This document shows positions 27,754 to 37,155 of a stretch of 64,000 nt of DNA, piece by piece. How positions within the stretch are numbered: position 1 is the stretch's first letter; every line of letters starts with the position of its first letter. Origin of the DNA: Roseovarius sp. ZX-A-9. GTDB taxonomy: Bacteria > Pseudomonadota > Alphaproteobacteria > Rhodobacterales > Rhodobacteraceae. The stretch lies in contig NZ_JAPWHW010000020.1 in NCBI RefSeq assembly GCF_028369135.1, positions 1 through 64,000 of the forward strand, given 5' to 3'. A program made the translations under genes and the position numbers. Under the pieces are notes generated by a model, which searched no databases, was not told the DNA's origin, and saw only the letters and a program-made list of their open reading frames with translations.

Positions 27754-28382
27754 TTCGCGTCACCTTTCCCCAAACGGGCTTCCAGTGCCTCGACACCCGC
27801 CTTCGTCAGCACGAGCGTGTCGCGCTTGAGGATGTCATAGACGTTTGCGCCCATCGTCGGCAGGATATCCAGGCCTTCGATGTTGCGTGCCGCCTTGGCG
27901 AAGTCTTCATTCACCTCGGCGCCGTCGATGATCAGCGCGCGTTTCCAGCCCAGTTCCTTGACCTGCTTGGCCAGGGCGCCGGTTTTGCCGTCAGATGCCG
28001 CGCTTTCGATCACGATCAGCTCGCCTGCCTTGGCTTTCGCCGACAGCGCCAGCTTCAGACCCAGTTGGCGGACCTTCTTGGGCAGGTCGTGGCCGTGGCT
28101 ACGCACAACCGGACCCTTGTAGACGCCACCACCGCGAAAGATCGGTGCCGAGCGCGCGCCGTGGCGTGCGCCGCCGGTGCCCTTCTGGCGATAGATCTTC
28201 TTGGTCGAATAGCTGACCTCGGAGCGGGTCTTGACCTTGTGCGTACCGGCCTGTGCCTTGTTACGCTGCCAGCGGACGACGCGGTGCAGTATGTCTGCGC
28301 GCGGCTCCAGGTCGAAGATGTCTTCGCCCAGATCGACCGAGCCGGCCTTGCTGCCGTCCAGTTTGATCACGTCGAGTTTCAT
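27750..28382 (-). CDS. rplD: 50S ribosomal protein L4
   Basis: Tunnel protein and, in E. coli, regulator of the S10 operon; 210 residues. [19 protein letters not shown] [23 protein letters not shown] (in pieces) marks the conserved RNA-binding loop. It overlaps rplW and rplC by four bases at each end, so translation is coupled. If L4 feedback works here it would directly reach only rpsJ-rplW. Confidence 0.98.
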   Translation of the reverse strand: MKLDVIKLDGSKAGSVDLGEDIFDLEPRADILHRVVRWQRNKAQAGTHKVKTRSEVSYSTKKIYRQKGTGGARHGARSAPIFRGGGVYKGPVVRSHGHDLPKKVRQLGLKLALSAKAKAGELIVIESAASDGKTGALAKQVKELGWKRALIIDGAEVNEDFAKAARNIEGLDILPTMGANVYDILKRDTLVLTKAGVEALEARLGKGDAK

Positions 28383-29239
28383 TCCTCGCCTTCCTTCTTC
28401 TCAGCAGCTTGGGCTTCGGCAACCGCATCGGTCCCGGCCTCATCTGCGGCTTGTGCTTCCAGAGCTGCCTGCTCGGCTTCAGCGGCTTCTTTTGCGGCTG
28501 CTTCTGCTTCTGCGGCGGCTGCGGCGGCAGCTTCTTCAGCGGCCTTGGCAGCGGCTTCGGCGTCGGACTTCAACGCTGCTGGCAGAATCGCGCTCTCGGG
28601 GAACGGCTTCTTGACCGCATCCTTGACCGTGACCCAGCCACCCTTGGAGCCTGGAACAGCGCCTTTGACCATGATCAGGCCGCGTTCGGCGTCGGTCTTG
28701 ACCACTTGCAGATTCTGCGTGGTGATCCGGGCTGCGCCCATGTGACCGGCCATCTTCTTGCCCTTGAACACCTTGCCGGGATCCTGACACTGACCCGTGG
28801 AGCCGTGCGAACGGTGCGAAATCGAAACACCGTGGGTCATTTCCAGACCCTTGAAGTTGTGACGCTTCATCGCACCGGCAAAACCTTTACCGATCGAAGT
28901 GCCACAAACATCAACGTACTGGCCTTCGAAGTAATGGTTCGCGGTGATCTCTTCACCAACCGCGATCATCGCCTCGGGCGCCACGCGGAATTCCGCGATC
29001 TTGCGCTTGGGCTCAACCTTGGCTGCGGCAAAGTGACCGCGCATGGCTTTCGAGGTCCGCTTGGCCTTGGCCGAACCGGCACCCAGTTGAACCGCGGTAT
29101 AGCCGTGGGTTTCTGGGGTACGTGTCGCCACGACCTGCAGTTTGTCCAATTGAAGAACGGTCACAGGGATCTGCTTGCCGTCTTCCATGAAAAGCCGGGT
29201 CATGCCGACTTTCTTTGCGATAATACCAGAGCGCAACAT
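28379..29239 (-). CDS. rplC: 50S ribosomal protein L3 with long Ala/Glu tail
   Basis: Assembly-initiating protein, 286 residues compared with about 209 in E. coli. The body is normal: [13 protein letters not shown], then [34 protein letters not shown] and [16 protein letters not shown]. From about residue 222 a tail of roughly 65 residues made almost only of Ala, Glu, Lys and Gln follows ([14 protein letters not shown] and so on), predicted to be a long helix or disordered and strongly acidic. Similar tails are seen on L3 of Roseobacter relatives. Confidence 0.97.
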   Translation of the reverse strand: MLRSGIIAKKVGMTRLFMEDGKQIPVTVLQLDKLQVVATRTPETHGYTAVQLGAGSAKAKRTSKAMRGHFAAAKVEPKRKIAEFRVAPEAMIAVGEEITANHYFEGQYVDVCGTSIGKGFAGAMKRHNFKGLEMTHGVSISHRSHGSTGQCQDPGKVFKGKKMAGHMGAARITTQNLQVVKTDAERGLIMVKGAVPGSKGGWVTVKDAVKKPFPESAILPAALKSDAEAAAKAAEEAAAAAAAEAEAAAKEAAEAEQAALEAQAADEAGTDAVAEAQAAEKKEGEE

Positions 29240-29254
29240 ATCTGATTGCCCTCC

Positions 29255-29563
29255 TTAGACCGAAATCTGCACGTCAACACCGGCGGCCAGGTCGAGCTTC
29301 ATCAGCGCGTCCACGGTCTGCGGTGTAGGATCAACGATGTCCAGCAGGCGTTTATGCGTGCGGATTTCCCATTGATCGCGGGATTTCTTGTTCACGTGGG
29401 GGCCACGCAGAACGGTGAATTTTTCGATTTTGTTCGGCAGCGGGATCGGGCCACGCACGTCTGCGCCGGTGCGCTTCGCGGTGTTCACGATTTCCTGCGT
29501 GCTGGCATCCAGTACGCGGTAATCGAAGGCCTTCAGCCGGATGCGAATGTTCTGACTTTGCAT
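29255..29563 (-). CDS. rpsJ: 30S ribosomal protein S10
   Basis: Head protein and NusB partner in antitermination, 102 residues. The start at 29563 ([19 protein letters not shown] in pieces) has AAAGG upstream. [27 protein letters not shown] (in pieces) is the family block. It begins the S10 unit, 182 bases after tuf, without a recognisable promoter match in the gap, so readthrough from the str unit is possible. Confidence 0.98.
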   Translation of the reverse strand: MQSQNIRIRLKAFDYRVLDASTQEIVNTAKRTGADVRGPIPLPNKIEKFTVLRGPHVNKKSRDQWEIRTHKRLLDIVDPTPQTVDALMKLDLAAGVDVQISV

Positions 29564-29745
29564 TGTCTTAGCCTTTCGCGGCTTTTGGAGTTGATAGGAG
29601 GAGCGCCGGACCACCCGGCCCCCTCGTCGAACTTCCCCCGGCTTTAACGGAGGGAGGTCCCGGGCATAACCCGGAACCCCGCTTGTCTGGACCGCCTATG
29701 CGGGTTTGGCGAAAGTTGCAATCACCTACCGCATAGACAATTCGC

Positions 29746-30921
29746 TTACTCGAGGATTTTCGACACCACGCCGGCGCCGACGGTGCGACCGCCTTCGCGG
29801 ATGGCGAAACGCAGGCCCTCTTCCATCGCGATCGGGGCGATCAGGTCGACCTCGAACTTCAGGTTGTCGCCGGGCATCACCATCTCCGTGCCCTCGGGCA
29901 GGTTCACGGTGCCGGTCACATCCGTCGTACGGAAGTAGAACTGCGGACGGTAGTTGGCGAAGAACGGCGTGTGACGGCCACCCTCATCCTTGGTCAGGAT
30001 ATACGCCTCGGCTTCGAACTTGGTGTGCGGCGTCACCGAACCCGGCTTGCACAGGACCTGCCCGCGCTCGACACCTTCACGATCGATACCGCGCAGCAGC
30101 GCGCCGATGTTGTCGCCAGCTTCACCGCGATCCAGCAGCTTGCGGAACATTTCAACGCCCGTGCAGGTCGTCTTCTTGGTGTCGCGGATGCCGACGATCT
30201 CGATCTCGTCGCCAACGTTGATCACGCCACGCTCAACACGACCGGTCACAACCGTACCACGACCCGAGATCGAGAACACGTCCTCGACCGGCATCAGGAA
30301 GGGCTGGTCCACGGCGCGTGCCGGCGTCGGGATGTACTCGTCCACGGCCGCCATCAGCTTGCGGATCGAATTCTCGCCGATTTCCGGATCACGGCCTTCC
30401 AGCGCAGCCAGCGCCGAGCCGGGGATGATCGGAATGTCGTCGCCGGGATATTCGTACGAGCTCAGCAGCTCGCGAATTTCCATCTCGACCAGTTCCAGCA
30501 GCTCTTCGTCGTCAACCTGGTCGACCTTGTTCATGTAGACGACCATGTAGGGGATGCCCACCTGGCGACCCAGCAGGATGTGCTCGCGCGTCTGGGGCAT
30601 CGGGCCGTCGGCCGCGTTCACCACCAGAATCGCGCCGTCCATCTGCGCCGCACCGGTGATCATGTTCTTCACATAGTCAGCGTGGCCGGGGCAGTCGACA
30701 TGCGCATAGTGGCGCGCGTCGGTCTCGTATTCCACGTGCGCGGTCGAGATCGTGATCCCGCGTGCTTTCTCTTCCGGCGCGCCGTCGATCTGGTCATACG
30801 CCTTGAAGTCACCGAAATACTTCGTGATCGCCGCCGTCAGCGTCGTCTTGCCGTGGTCAACGTGACCGATCGTGCCGATGTTAACATGCGGCTTGCTGCG
30901 GTCGAACTTTTCCTTTGCCAT
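29746..30921 (-). CDS. tuf: Elongation factor Tu (copy A)
   Basis: GTPase that brings aminoacyl-tRNA to the ribosome, 391 residues. [10 protein letters not shown] (G1), DCPGHADYV (G3) and NKVD (G4) are present. The protein is identical, residue for residue, to the copy at 52064-53239. The genes differ by at least one silent base (29788 A versus 52106 G). It is the last gene of rpsL-rpsG-fusA-tuf; a 91-base gap with two nested hairpins separates it from fusA. Confidence 0.99.
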   Translation of the reverse strand: MAKEKFDRSKPHVNIGTIGHVDHGKTTLTAAITKYFGDFKAYDQIDGAPEEKARGITISTAHVEYETDARHYAHVDCPGHADYVKNMITGAAQMDGAILVVNAADGPMPQTREHILLGRQVGIPYMVVYMNKVDQVDDEELLELVEMEIRELLSSYEYPGDDIPIIPGSALAALEGRDPEIGENSIRKLMAAVDEYIPTPARAVDQPFLMPVEDVFSISGRGTVVTGRVERGVINVGDEIEIVGIRDTKKTTCTGVEMFRKLLDRGEAGDNIGALLRGIDREGVERGQVLCKPGSVTPHTKFEAEAYILTKDEGGRHTPFFANYRPQFYFRTTDVTGTVNLPEGTEMVMPGDNLKFEVDLIAPIAMEEGLRFAIREGGRTVGAGVVSKILE

Positions 30922-30948
30922 GATGCTGGCTCCTCTTCTTGTCTGTCA

Positions 30949-31008
30949 GGTGGCGGGGCGAAGCCCCACCCTACGGTGCTGGGTAGGGCGGGGTTATCCC
31001 CCGCCACC
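30949..31008. repeat. Nested double palindrome (GGGTGGG family) between fusA and tuf
   Basis: Outer stem GGTGGCGGGG (30949-30958) with 30999-31008; inner stem 30964-30974 with 30983-30993 having one mismatch. The largest member of the family found in this window. It sits right after the fusA stop. Confidence 0.75.
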
Positions 31009-31012
31009 CGGG

Positions 31013-33136
31013 TTAGGCATATTTTGCTTGGATTTCTTCGGAGATATTCTGCGGCACCGGCTCATAATGCGAGAATTGCATCGTGAACTGGGCACGCCCC
31101 GAAGACATCGAGCGCAGCGTGTTGATATAGCCGAACATGTTCGCAAGCGGCACGTTACAGTTGATCGCGATGGCGTTGCCGCGCGTCTCCTGCCCCGAAA
31201 TCTGCCCGCGACGCGAGGTGAGATCGCCGATGATACCACCCGTGTAATCCTCGGGCGTAACCACTTCGACCTTCATGATCGGTTCCAGAAGCTTGGCGCC
31301 GGCCTTGCGCAGACCTTCGCGCATACCCATGCGTGCCGCAATCTCGAACGCCATGACGCTGGAGTCCACATCGTGGAACTTACCATCGATCAGGGCGACC
31401 TTGAAGTCGATCACGGGGAAGCCAGCCAGAGGGCCGCTGTCCATGACCGAGCGGATGCCTTTTTCGACGCCCGGGATATATTCCTTGGGCACCGCGCCAC
31501 CGACGATACGGCTCTCGAAGGAGAAACCTTCACCGGGCTCTGTCGGCGAGATGATCATCTTGACCTCGGCGAACTGACCGGACCCACCCGACTGTTTCTT
31601 GTGGGTGTAGGTATGTTCGACCTCGTGACCGATGGTCTCGCGATAGGCCACCTGAGGCGCACCGATATTGGCATCGACCTTGAATTCGCGGCGCAGACGG
31701 TCGACCAGGATGTCGAGGTGAAGTTCGCCCATGCCCTTCATGATCGTCTGACCGGATTCCTGATCGGTTTCCACGCGGAAGGATGGATCTTCGGCCGCCA
31801 GACGTGCCAGACCGGCCGACATCTTTTCCTGGTCGCCCTTGGTCTTGGGCTCGACCGCGATCTCGATCACCGGATCGGGGAAGGTCATCGTTTCCAGAAC
31901 GACCTGTTCCTTGACGTCGCTGAGCGTGTCGCCGGTGGTCGTGTCCTTGAGGCCCGCCAATGCGATGATGTCGCCGGCAAATGCCTCTTCGATCTCTTCG
32001 CGCTGGATCGAGTGCATCATCATCATACGACCGATGCGCTCTTTCTTGCCCTTGGTGGTGTTCTGGACGGTATCGCCCTTCTTGATCGTGCCCGAATAGA
32101 TCCGGGTGAAAGTCAGCGAGCCGACGAACGGGTCGTTCATGATCTTGAAGGCCAGACCCGAGAACGGCATGTTGTCATCCGCGCGGCGCGGGATGTTACG
32201 GGTTTCCGTCTCGTCATCGGGGGCAAAGCCCATGTAGTCGACAACGTCCTTGGGGCTGGGCAGGTAATCGACAACGGCGTTCAGCAGCGGCTGCACACCC
32301 TTGTTCTTGAACGCCGAGCCACACAGCACGGGAACAAAGCTCAGCGACAGCGTACCTTTACGGATCAGCGTGTGCAGCGTATCCACGTCGGGCTCTACGC
32401 CTTCCAGGTAAGCTTCCATCGCGTCGTCGTCCATTTCGACGGCGATCTCGATCAGGTTGGCGCGCCATTCGTCGGCCAGGTCCTTCAGGCTGTCGCGGAT
32501 CGGACCGCGTGTCCAGTTCGCGCCCAGATCTTCGCCCTTCCAGACCCATTCTTCCATGGTGACCAGATCAACGATGCCTTCCAGCTCGGTTTCGGAACCG
32601 ATCGGGATCTGGATCGGTGCCGGCGTCGCGCCGGTACGGTCCTTGATCATCTTGACGCAGTTGAAGAAGTCCGCGCCGATCTTGTCCATCTTGTTGACGA
32701 AGACGATCCGCGGCACCTTGTAACGGTCGGCCTGACGCCAGACTGTTTCGGTCTGGGGCTCAACACCGGCGTTGGCATCCAGCACCGCAACGGCGCCGTC
32801 GAGCACGGCAAGGCTACGCTCGACTTCGATGGTGAAGTCCACGTGGCCGGGGGTGTCGATGATGTTCATCCGGTACTTGGTGTCTGCCGTACCTTCGGCG
32901 GTCGGGTCTTCCTGACGCTGCCAGAATGTGGTGGTCGCAGCCGAGGTGATCGTGATTCCCCGCTCCTGCTCCTGCTCCATCCAGTCCATGGTCGAGGCAC
33001 CCTCGTGGGTCTCTCCCATGTTGTGGTTCTTGCCGGTGTAGAACAGGATCCGTTCGCTGCAGGTGGTTTTACCTGCATCGATATGGGCCATGATGCCAAA
33101 GTTACGGTAGCGTTCGAGCGAATAGTCGCGTGCCAT
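31013..33136 (-). CDS. fusA: Elongation factor G
   Basis: Translocation GTPase, 707 residues, five domains. [15 protein letters not shown] (G1), [16 protein letters not shown] (G3) and [10 protein letters not shown] (G4) are in the first 150 residues; the domain IV tip and [14 protein letters not shown] close the protein. Standard place after rpsG, 27 bases away. Confidence 0.99.
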   Translation of the reverse strand: MARDYSLERYRNFGIMAHIDAGKTTCSERILFYTGKNHNMGETHEGASTMDWMEQEQERGITITSAATTTFWQRQEDPTAEGTADTKYRMNIIDTPGHVDFTIEVERSLAVLDGAVAVLDANAGVEPQTETVWRQADRYKVPRIVFVNKMDKIGADFFNCVKMIKDRTGATPAPIQIPIGSETELEGIVDLVTMEEWVWKGEDLGANWTRGPIRDSLKDLADEWRANLIEIAVEMDDDAMEAYLEGVEPDVDTLHTLIRKGTLSLSFVPVLCGSAFKNKGVQPLLNAVVDYLPSPKDVVDYMGFAPDDETETRNIPRRADDNMPFSGLAFKIMNDPFVGSLTFTRIYSGTIKKGDTVQNTTKGKKERIGRMMMMHSIQREEIEEAFAGDIIALAGLKDTTTGDTLSDVKEQVVLETMTFPDPVIEIAVEPKTKGDQEKMSAGLARLAAEDPSFRVETDQESGQTIMKGMGELHLDILVDRLRREFKVDANIGAPQVAYRETIGHEVEHTYTHKKQSGGSGQFAEVKMIISPTEPGEGFSFESRIVGGAVPKEYIPGVEKGIRSVMDSGPLAGFPVIDFKVALIDGKFHDVDSSVMAFEIAARMGMREGLRKAGAKLLEPIMKVEVVTPEDYTGGIIGDLTSRRGQISGQETRGNAIAINCNVPLANMFGYINTLRSMSSGRAQFTMQFSHYEPVPQNISEEIQAKYA

Positions 33137-33163
33137 GAAAGCTGCTTCCTCAGAGTATCTGTA

Positions 33164-33655
<492 letters not shown>

Positions 33656-33704
33656 CTATCGGTCGCGCCCCGAGGATCACCCCGGAGCTTCTTGGCGGCG
33701 CGAA

Positions 33705-33725
33705 ATCCCGGGACAGGCCCGGGAT
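33705..33725. repeat. ATCCCGGG palindrome between rpsL and rpsG
   Basis: ATCCCGGG (33705-33712) pairs with CCCGGGAT (33718-33725), loop ACAGG, followed by GAC. This CCCGGGACNGG-type element is a common intergenic repeat in alphaproteobacteria. Confidence 0.6.
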
Positions 33726-33738
33726 GACGCCAAAGGGG

Positions 33739-34110
33739 TCACTTGGGACGCTTGGCGCCGTATTTCGAACGACGCTGCTTACGATCCTTGACGCCCTGGG
33801 TATCCAGAACACCGCGCAGGATGTGGTAACGCACACCCGGAAGGTCTTTGACGCGGCCGCCGCGGATCAGCACAACGCTGTGCTCCTGCAGGTTGTGGCT
33901 CTCACCGGGGATGTAGCTGATCACCTCGAAACCATTGGTCAGACGCACTTTGGCGACCTTCCGCATGGCTGAGTTCGGCTTCTTCGGTGTCGTCGTGTAG
34001 ACGCGCGTGCAGACGCCGCGCTTCTGCGGGCAGCCCTGAAGGTGCTGCGACTTCTGCGTTTTTGCTTTCGGCTGCCGCGGTTTGCGGATCAGCTGTTGGA
34101 TCGTTGGCAT
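33739..34110 (-). CDS. rpsL: 30S ribosomal protein S12
   Basis: Decoding-centre protein, 123 residues from the ATG at 34110; an ATG eight codons earlier gives an odd end. [31 protein letters not shown] and [29 protein letters not shown] (in pieces) are diagnostic. Lysines at the streptomycin-resistance positions (in PKKPNS and GRVKDLPG) are the sensitive type. It opens the str unit; the promoter is at 34345-34373. Confidence 0.98.
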   Translation of the reverse strand: MPTIQQLIRKPRQPKAKTQKSQHLQGCPQKRGVCTRVYTTTPKKPNSAMRKVAKVRLTNGFEVISYIPGESHNLQEHSVVLIRGGRVKDLPGVRYHILRGVLDTQGVKDRKQRRSKYGAKRPK

Positions 34111-34461
34111 TCCGGTTCTATCCCCGTCTCTCAACTCATGTCTGCATGGGGTGTCCCATGCGGGTTAATCTCATCTCAAACATGTCGCGCGTCCGCAAAA
34201 GCGCAATGACCGCAATCGTTCCCATTCCGAGGTGAACGACGCGGCTGGTTCCCAGAGGATCGGGGCGTAACAAGGTGCCCGGATCTTGACCACTTCAGTT
34301 TTGATTTCGACTTTCAAGGCAGAACCCTGAAGCCGGATGGGGCGCGTATAGGCGGTTGCCGATGCGTTGTCAACAGTCCGCCCCGCCCCGCCGCACCTTG
34401 TCTCTGCGGCATCCGGCTGGCATGGTGACCAAGGGGCAGAGCATACGGGAAATCGCGCAAA
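34111..34461. other. Divergent region between rpsL and rhamnosyltransferase-like genes
   Basis: About 350 bases. It holds the rpsL promoter (34345-34373), giving a leader of about 230 bases on the minus strand. I see no hairpin terminator, no gene, and no clear plus-strand promoter. Confidence 0.5.
34345..34373 (-). promoter_or_regulatory. Sigma-70-type promoter of rpsL-rpsG-fusA-tuf
   Basis: Minus-strand TTGACA (34373-34368) and TATACG (34350-34345) with a 17-base spacer. Best promoter match in the window. Confidence 0.7.
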
Positions 34462-35298
34462 ATGGACAGCCGCAAGATGCAGGTGATCGGGCTTTGCCGG
34501 TTCTCCTACCCCGCGCTTGGCGGCTTTCAGATTGAACATGAAACCCCCGAGGCGCGTGCCGCCTTTCTCTACGATTCGGTCCGGATGCAGGAACGCTTTG
34601 CCACGTTCGAAACCCTCACCCTGCCGCCCCTGCGTGCCCAGACCGATCCTGATTTCACCCTGCTCATCGTCGTGGGTGATGCCATGCCCGACCTGTGGTT
34701 GACCCGCCTGCTCGATCTGGTCGAGGACATGCCGCAAGCGGTGGTGGTGCCGCGTGCGCCGGGCCGTCACCGGCAGGTCATGCGTGAGGTGATCAATGCC
34801 GCGCGCGCCGACACCGGCCAGCCAAGCTTGCAATTCCGCATGGATGACGATGACGCCGTCGCCTGCCACTTTGTTGAACGGCTGCGCGAAGCAGCGGCGG
34901 ACCTCGCACCACTGATCGCGAAAAACCGCTATGTGGGCATCGACTTCAACCAGGGGTTCATCGCCCGCATCACCCCCCGCGGCATCTGCGCCAAACCCAC
35001 GACCGAAACACTCTGGACCCCCGCGCTCGGCGTGGCGGTGGGACCGGGGGCTTCGCGCGGGATCATGAATTTCAGCCATGCCAAGCTGAGCCGCATCATG
35101 CCAGTCGTCGCCCTGCCCGGCGAGGATATGTTCATTCGCGGCCATAACGACTTCAACGATTCGCGCCAGAAGGACGGGATAAAGCCGGTCCGCCTGCCCC
35201 CTCTGGACGCCGACGGCGAGGCACAGTTTCGCACCCTCTTCAACATCGACGCAGACCATGTGCGCCGGGTCATGGCCCAAAGCGCGACGCAAGGATAA
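34462..35298 (+). CDS. Putative rhamnosyltransferase-like protein (copy 1)
   Basis: Glycosyltransferase-like protein, 278 residues, resembling the 'putative rhamnosyl transferase' family. GLCRFSYPALGGF opens the protein and the likely nucleotide-sugar/metal motif is FRMDDDDAV near residue 130, with the downstream YVGIDFNQGF and KSVF-less EDMFIRGHNDFND blocks. Twelve bases separate it from the next gene, a paralogue that starts with the same GVCRFSYPALGGF. Probably modifies a surface polysaccharide; acceptor and sugar are unknown. Confidence 0.82.
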   Translation: MDSRKMQVIGLCRFSYPALGGFQIEHETPEARAAFLYDSVRMQERFATFETLTLPPLRAQTDPDFTLLIVVGDAMPDLWLTRLLDLVEDMPQAVVVPRAPGRHRQVMREVINAARADTGQPSLQFRMDDDDAVACHFVERLREAAADLAPLIAKNRYVGIDFNQGFIARITPRGICAKPTTETLWTPALGVAVGPGASRGIMNFSHAKLSRIMPVVALPGEDMFIRGHNDFNDSRQKDGIKPVRLPPLDADGEAQFRTLFNIDADHVRRVMAQSATQG

Positions 35299-35310
35299 GG
35301 AAGACCACGA

Positions 35311-36135
35311 ATGCGAGTGATCGGCGTCTGCCGCTTTTCCTATCCCGCGCTTGGCGGGTTCAAAAGGATGCACGAAACCGTCGAAGCCCGCGAGGCCTAT
35401 CTCTACGAGGCCACGCGGATGGAGCTGCGCTTTGCCCATTTCGAGGCGCTCGCCCTGCCATCGATTCGCGCCCAGACCGATCCCGAATTCACGTTCCTCA
35501 TCGTGATCGGCGAACGCATGCCAGAGCCGTACCTGTCGCGGCTGCATGACCTCTGTGCGCCGGTTCCGCAGATCAAGATCATGCCGCGCCCGCCGCAGAA
35601 GCACCGACTCGCCCTGCAACGCGCCATTCAGGAAGAGTTGGGCGATAACGAAGTGGACACGCTCCAGTTCCGGCTCGACGACGACGATGCGATGGGGGTC
35701 GATTTTGTCGCCCAGTGCCGCAGCATTGCGCGGCGAACCAGCCGCTTGCGCCGTCGCGAGCCGCGCATGGTAATCGAATTCAACAGCGGATTCTCGGCCC
35801 GTCTCTCGGCTGAAGGCATCAGCGCCGAGCCGGTGATCACCGCCTTCTGGGCCTGCGGCCTCGGCGTGACCTTCCCGGCGGGCGACACCCGCACCGTGAT
35901 GAACTACGGCCATCACAAGCTGCACCACTCCATGCCTGCCGTGATCCAGCCGCGTCCGCCGATGTATATCCGCGCCAAGCACGATGACAACGACAGCGCC
36001 GCGAAATTCAAGACCGGGCCGCTAAAGCCGCTCGACGACGCCGGGCGTCAGCTCTTTCGCGACCGCTTCAACGTCGATGAAGCAGAGATCTGCCGGATTT
36101 TCGCAAACCAAGCCGCGCTTCGCGGTAAAGCGTGA
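35311..36135 (+). CDS. Putative rhamnosyltransferase-like protein (copy 2)
   Basis: Tandem paralogue of the preceding gene, 274 residues. Shared blocks are CRFSYPALGGF, RAQTDPEFTFLIVIG, LQFRLDDDDAMG (metal/nucleotide motif near 128) and MYIRAKHDDND. The 3' end overlaps the convergent EamA gene by 68 bases (36068-36135), leaving no room for a separate terminator. Confidence 0.82.
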   Translation: MRVIGVCRFSYPALGGFKRMHETVEAREAYLYEATRMELRFAHFEALALPSIRAQTDPEFTFLIVIGERMPEPYLSRLHDLCAPVPQIKIMPRPPQKHRLALQRAIQEELGDNEVDTLQFRLDDDDAMGVDFVAQCRSIARRTSRLRRREPRMVIEFNSGFSARLSAEGISAEPVITAFWACGLGVTFPAGDTRTVMNYGHHKLHHSMPAVIQPRPPMYIRAKHDDNDSAAKFKTGPLKPLDDAGRQLFRDRFNVDEAEICRIFANQAALRGKA

Positions 36136-36985
36136 ACAGCCCGCTGCCCACCACGATCGCCCCACCAAGCAAGGTCATCGGCACCGGCCACTCACCGAAG
36201 ACCAGCCAGCCCAGCACCAGCGCCCAGAGCAGCGACGTATAGCGGAACGGCGCGATGAAGCTGATCTCGCCCACCCGCATCGTCATGATCGAAAAGACGT
36301 AGCCCGCGATCACGAACACCGCCGCGGCCATGATCAACCCCGCCTCGCGCCCGGCCAGTGGCATCCATTCCTGCCCAACGCTCGCTATTCCAAACACGCA
36401 CATCACCGAAAGCGAGGTCACGAACGTCACCAGCATCGACGGCACCTCGCGGCTCAACCGCCGCGTGCTCAGGTCGCGCACCGTCACACAGGCCACTGCC
36501 CCCAACCCATAGAGCGCGTAGAAGTTGAACCCTTCCGGGCCGGGCCGCACGATCAGCATCACGCCACAGAAACCCACGACAATCGCCGTCAGCCGCCGCC
36601 ACCCCAGCGGCTCTTTGAACACCAGCGCCGCCACCAGCGCAATGCTGAGCGGCATGGCCTGCAGGATCGCCGTCACGTTGGCCAGCGGCATGTGAAACAG
36701 GGCCGTGAGAAAGCAATAGGTTGCCATCACTTCGGCCGTTGTCCGGATCGCCATCACCCCCCAGTCACGGCGCGGCACCCTCTGGCCAAAAGCCCCCATC
36801 CGCCAGGCGATCAGGGTCACCGCAAATGTCGTCAGGATGCCGCGCAGAAACAGCAGTTGAAAAAGCGGCACATCGCTCGCCAGCAATTTCATCAGCGCAT
36901 CGCTGAAGGTGAACGCGGCCATCGAGCCCATCATCAGCAGCGCGCCGGTCATGTTGTCAGATCTCGTCATACCGGCATTAGACAT
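36068..36985 (-). CDS. EamA/DMT-superfamily transporter
   Basis: Inner-membrane exporter-like protein of about 305 residues with ten predicted helices in two EamA repeats. First half: GALLMMGSMAAFTFSDALMK, LFQLLFLRGILTTF, ATYCFLTALFHMPLANVTAI; conserved FKEPLGWRRLTAIVVGFCGVMLI; second half ends with FGEWPVPMTLLGGAIVVGSGL. The start is uncertain: candidates are 36985 (MSNAGMTR), 36970 and 36952, none with a good ribosome-binding site. Its 3' end overlaps the plus-strand gene. Substrate unknown. Confidence 0.85.
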   Translation of the reverse strand: MSNAGMTRSDNMTGALLMMGSMAAFTFSDALMKLLASDVPLFQLLFLRGILTTFAVTLIAWRMGAFGQRVPRRDWGVMAIRTTAEVMATYCFLTALFHMPLANVTAILQAMPLSIALVAALVFKEPLGWRRLTAIVVGFCGVMLIVRPGPEGFNFYALYGLGAVACVTVRDLSTRRLSREVPSMLVTFVTSLSVMCVFGIASVGQEWMPLAGREAGLIMAAAVFVIAGYVFSIMTMRVGEISFIAPFRYTSLLWALVLGWLVFGEWPVPMTLLGGAIVVGSGLFTLYREARLGLRKSGRSLLHRR

Positions 36986-37105
36986 GCGGGCGCCAGAGGA
37001 GCAAGGGCGAAGGCCCGCGAGCCATGTCGCGCCGCGGGAAGCATATGCTTGCCGACGCACTCTGCGGGTGGGAAATCGGGCTTTTCCAACCGCTTGGCAT
37101 ATGAA

Positions 37106-37131
37106 AAAGGCCCCGCCAAAGCGGGGCCTTT
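37106..37131. terminator. Terminator after rpoC
   Basis: AAAGGCCCCGC (37106-37116) pairs with GCGGGGCCTTT (37121-37131), loop CAAA. On the minus strand TTTTTC follows, 25 bases after the rpoC stop. Confidence 0.92.
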
Positions 37132-37155
37132 CAGGTCTTGTCACTTGTCCGACGC

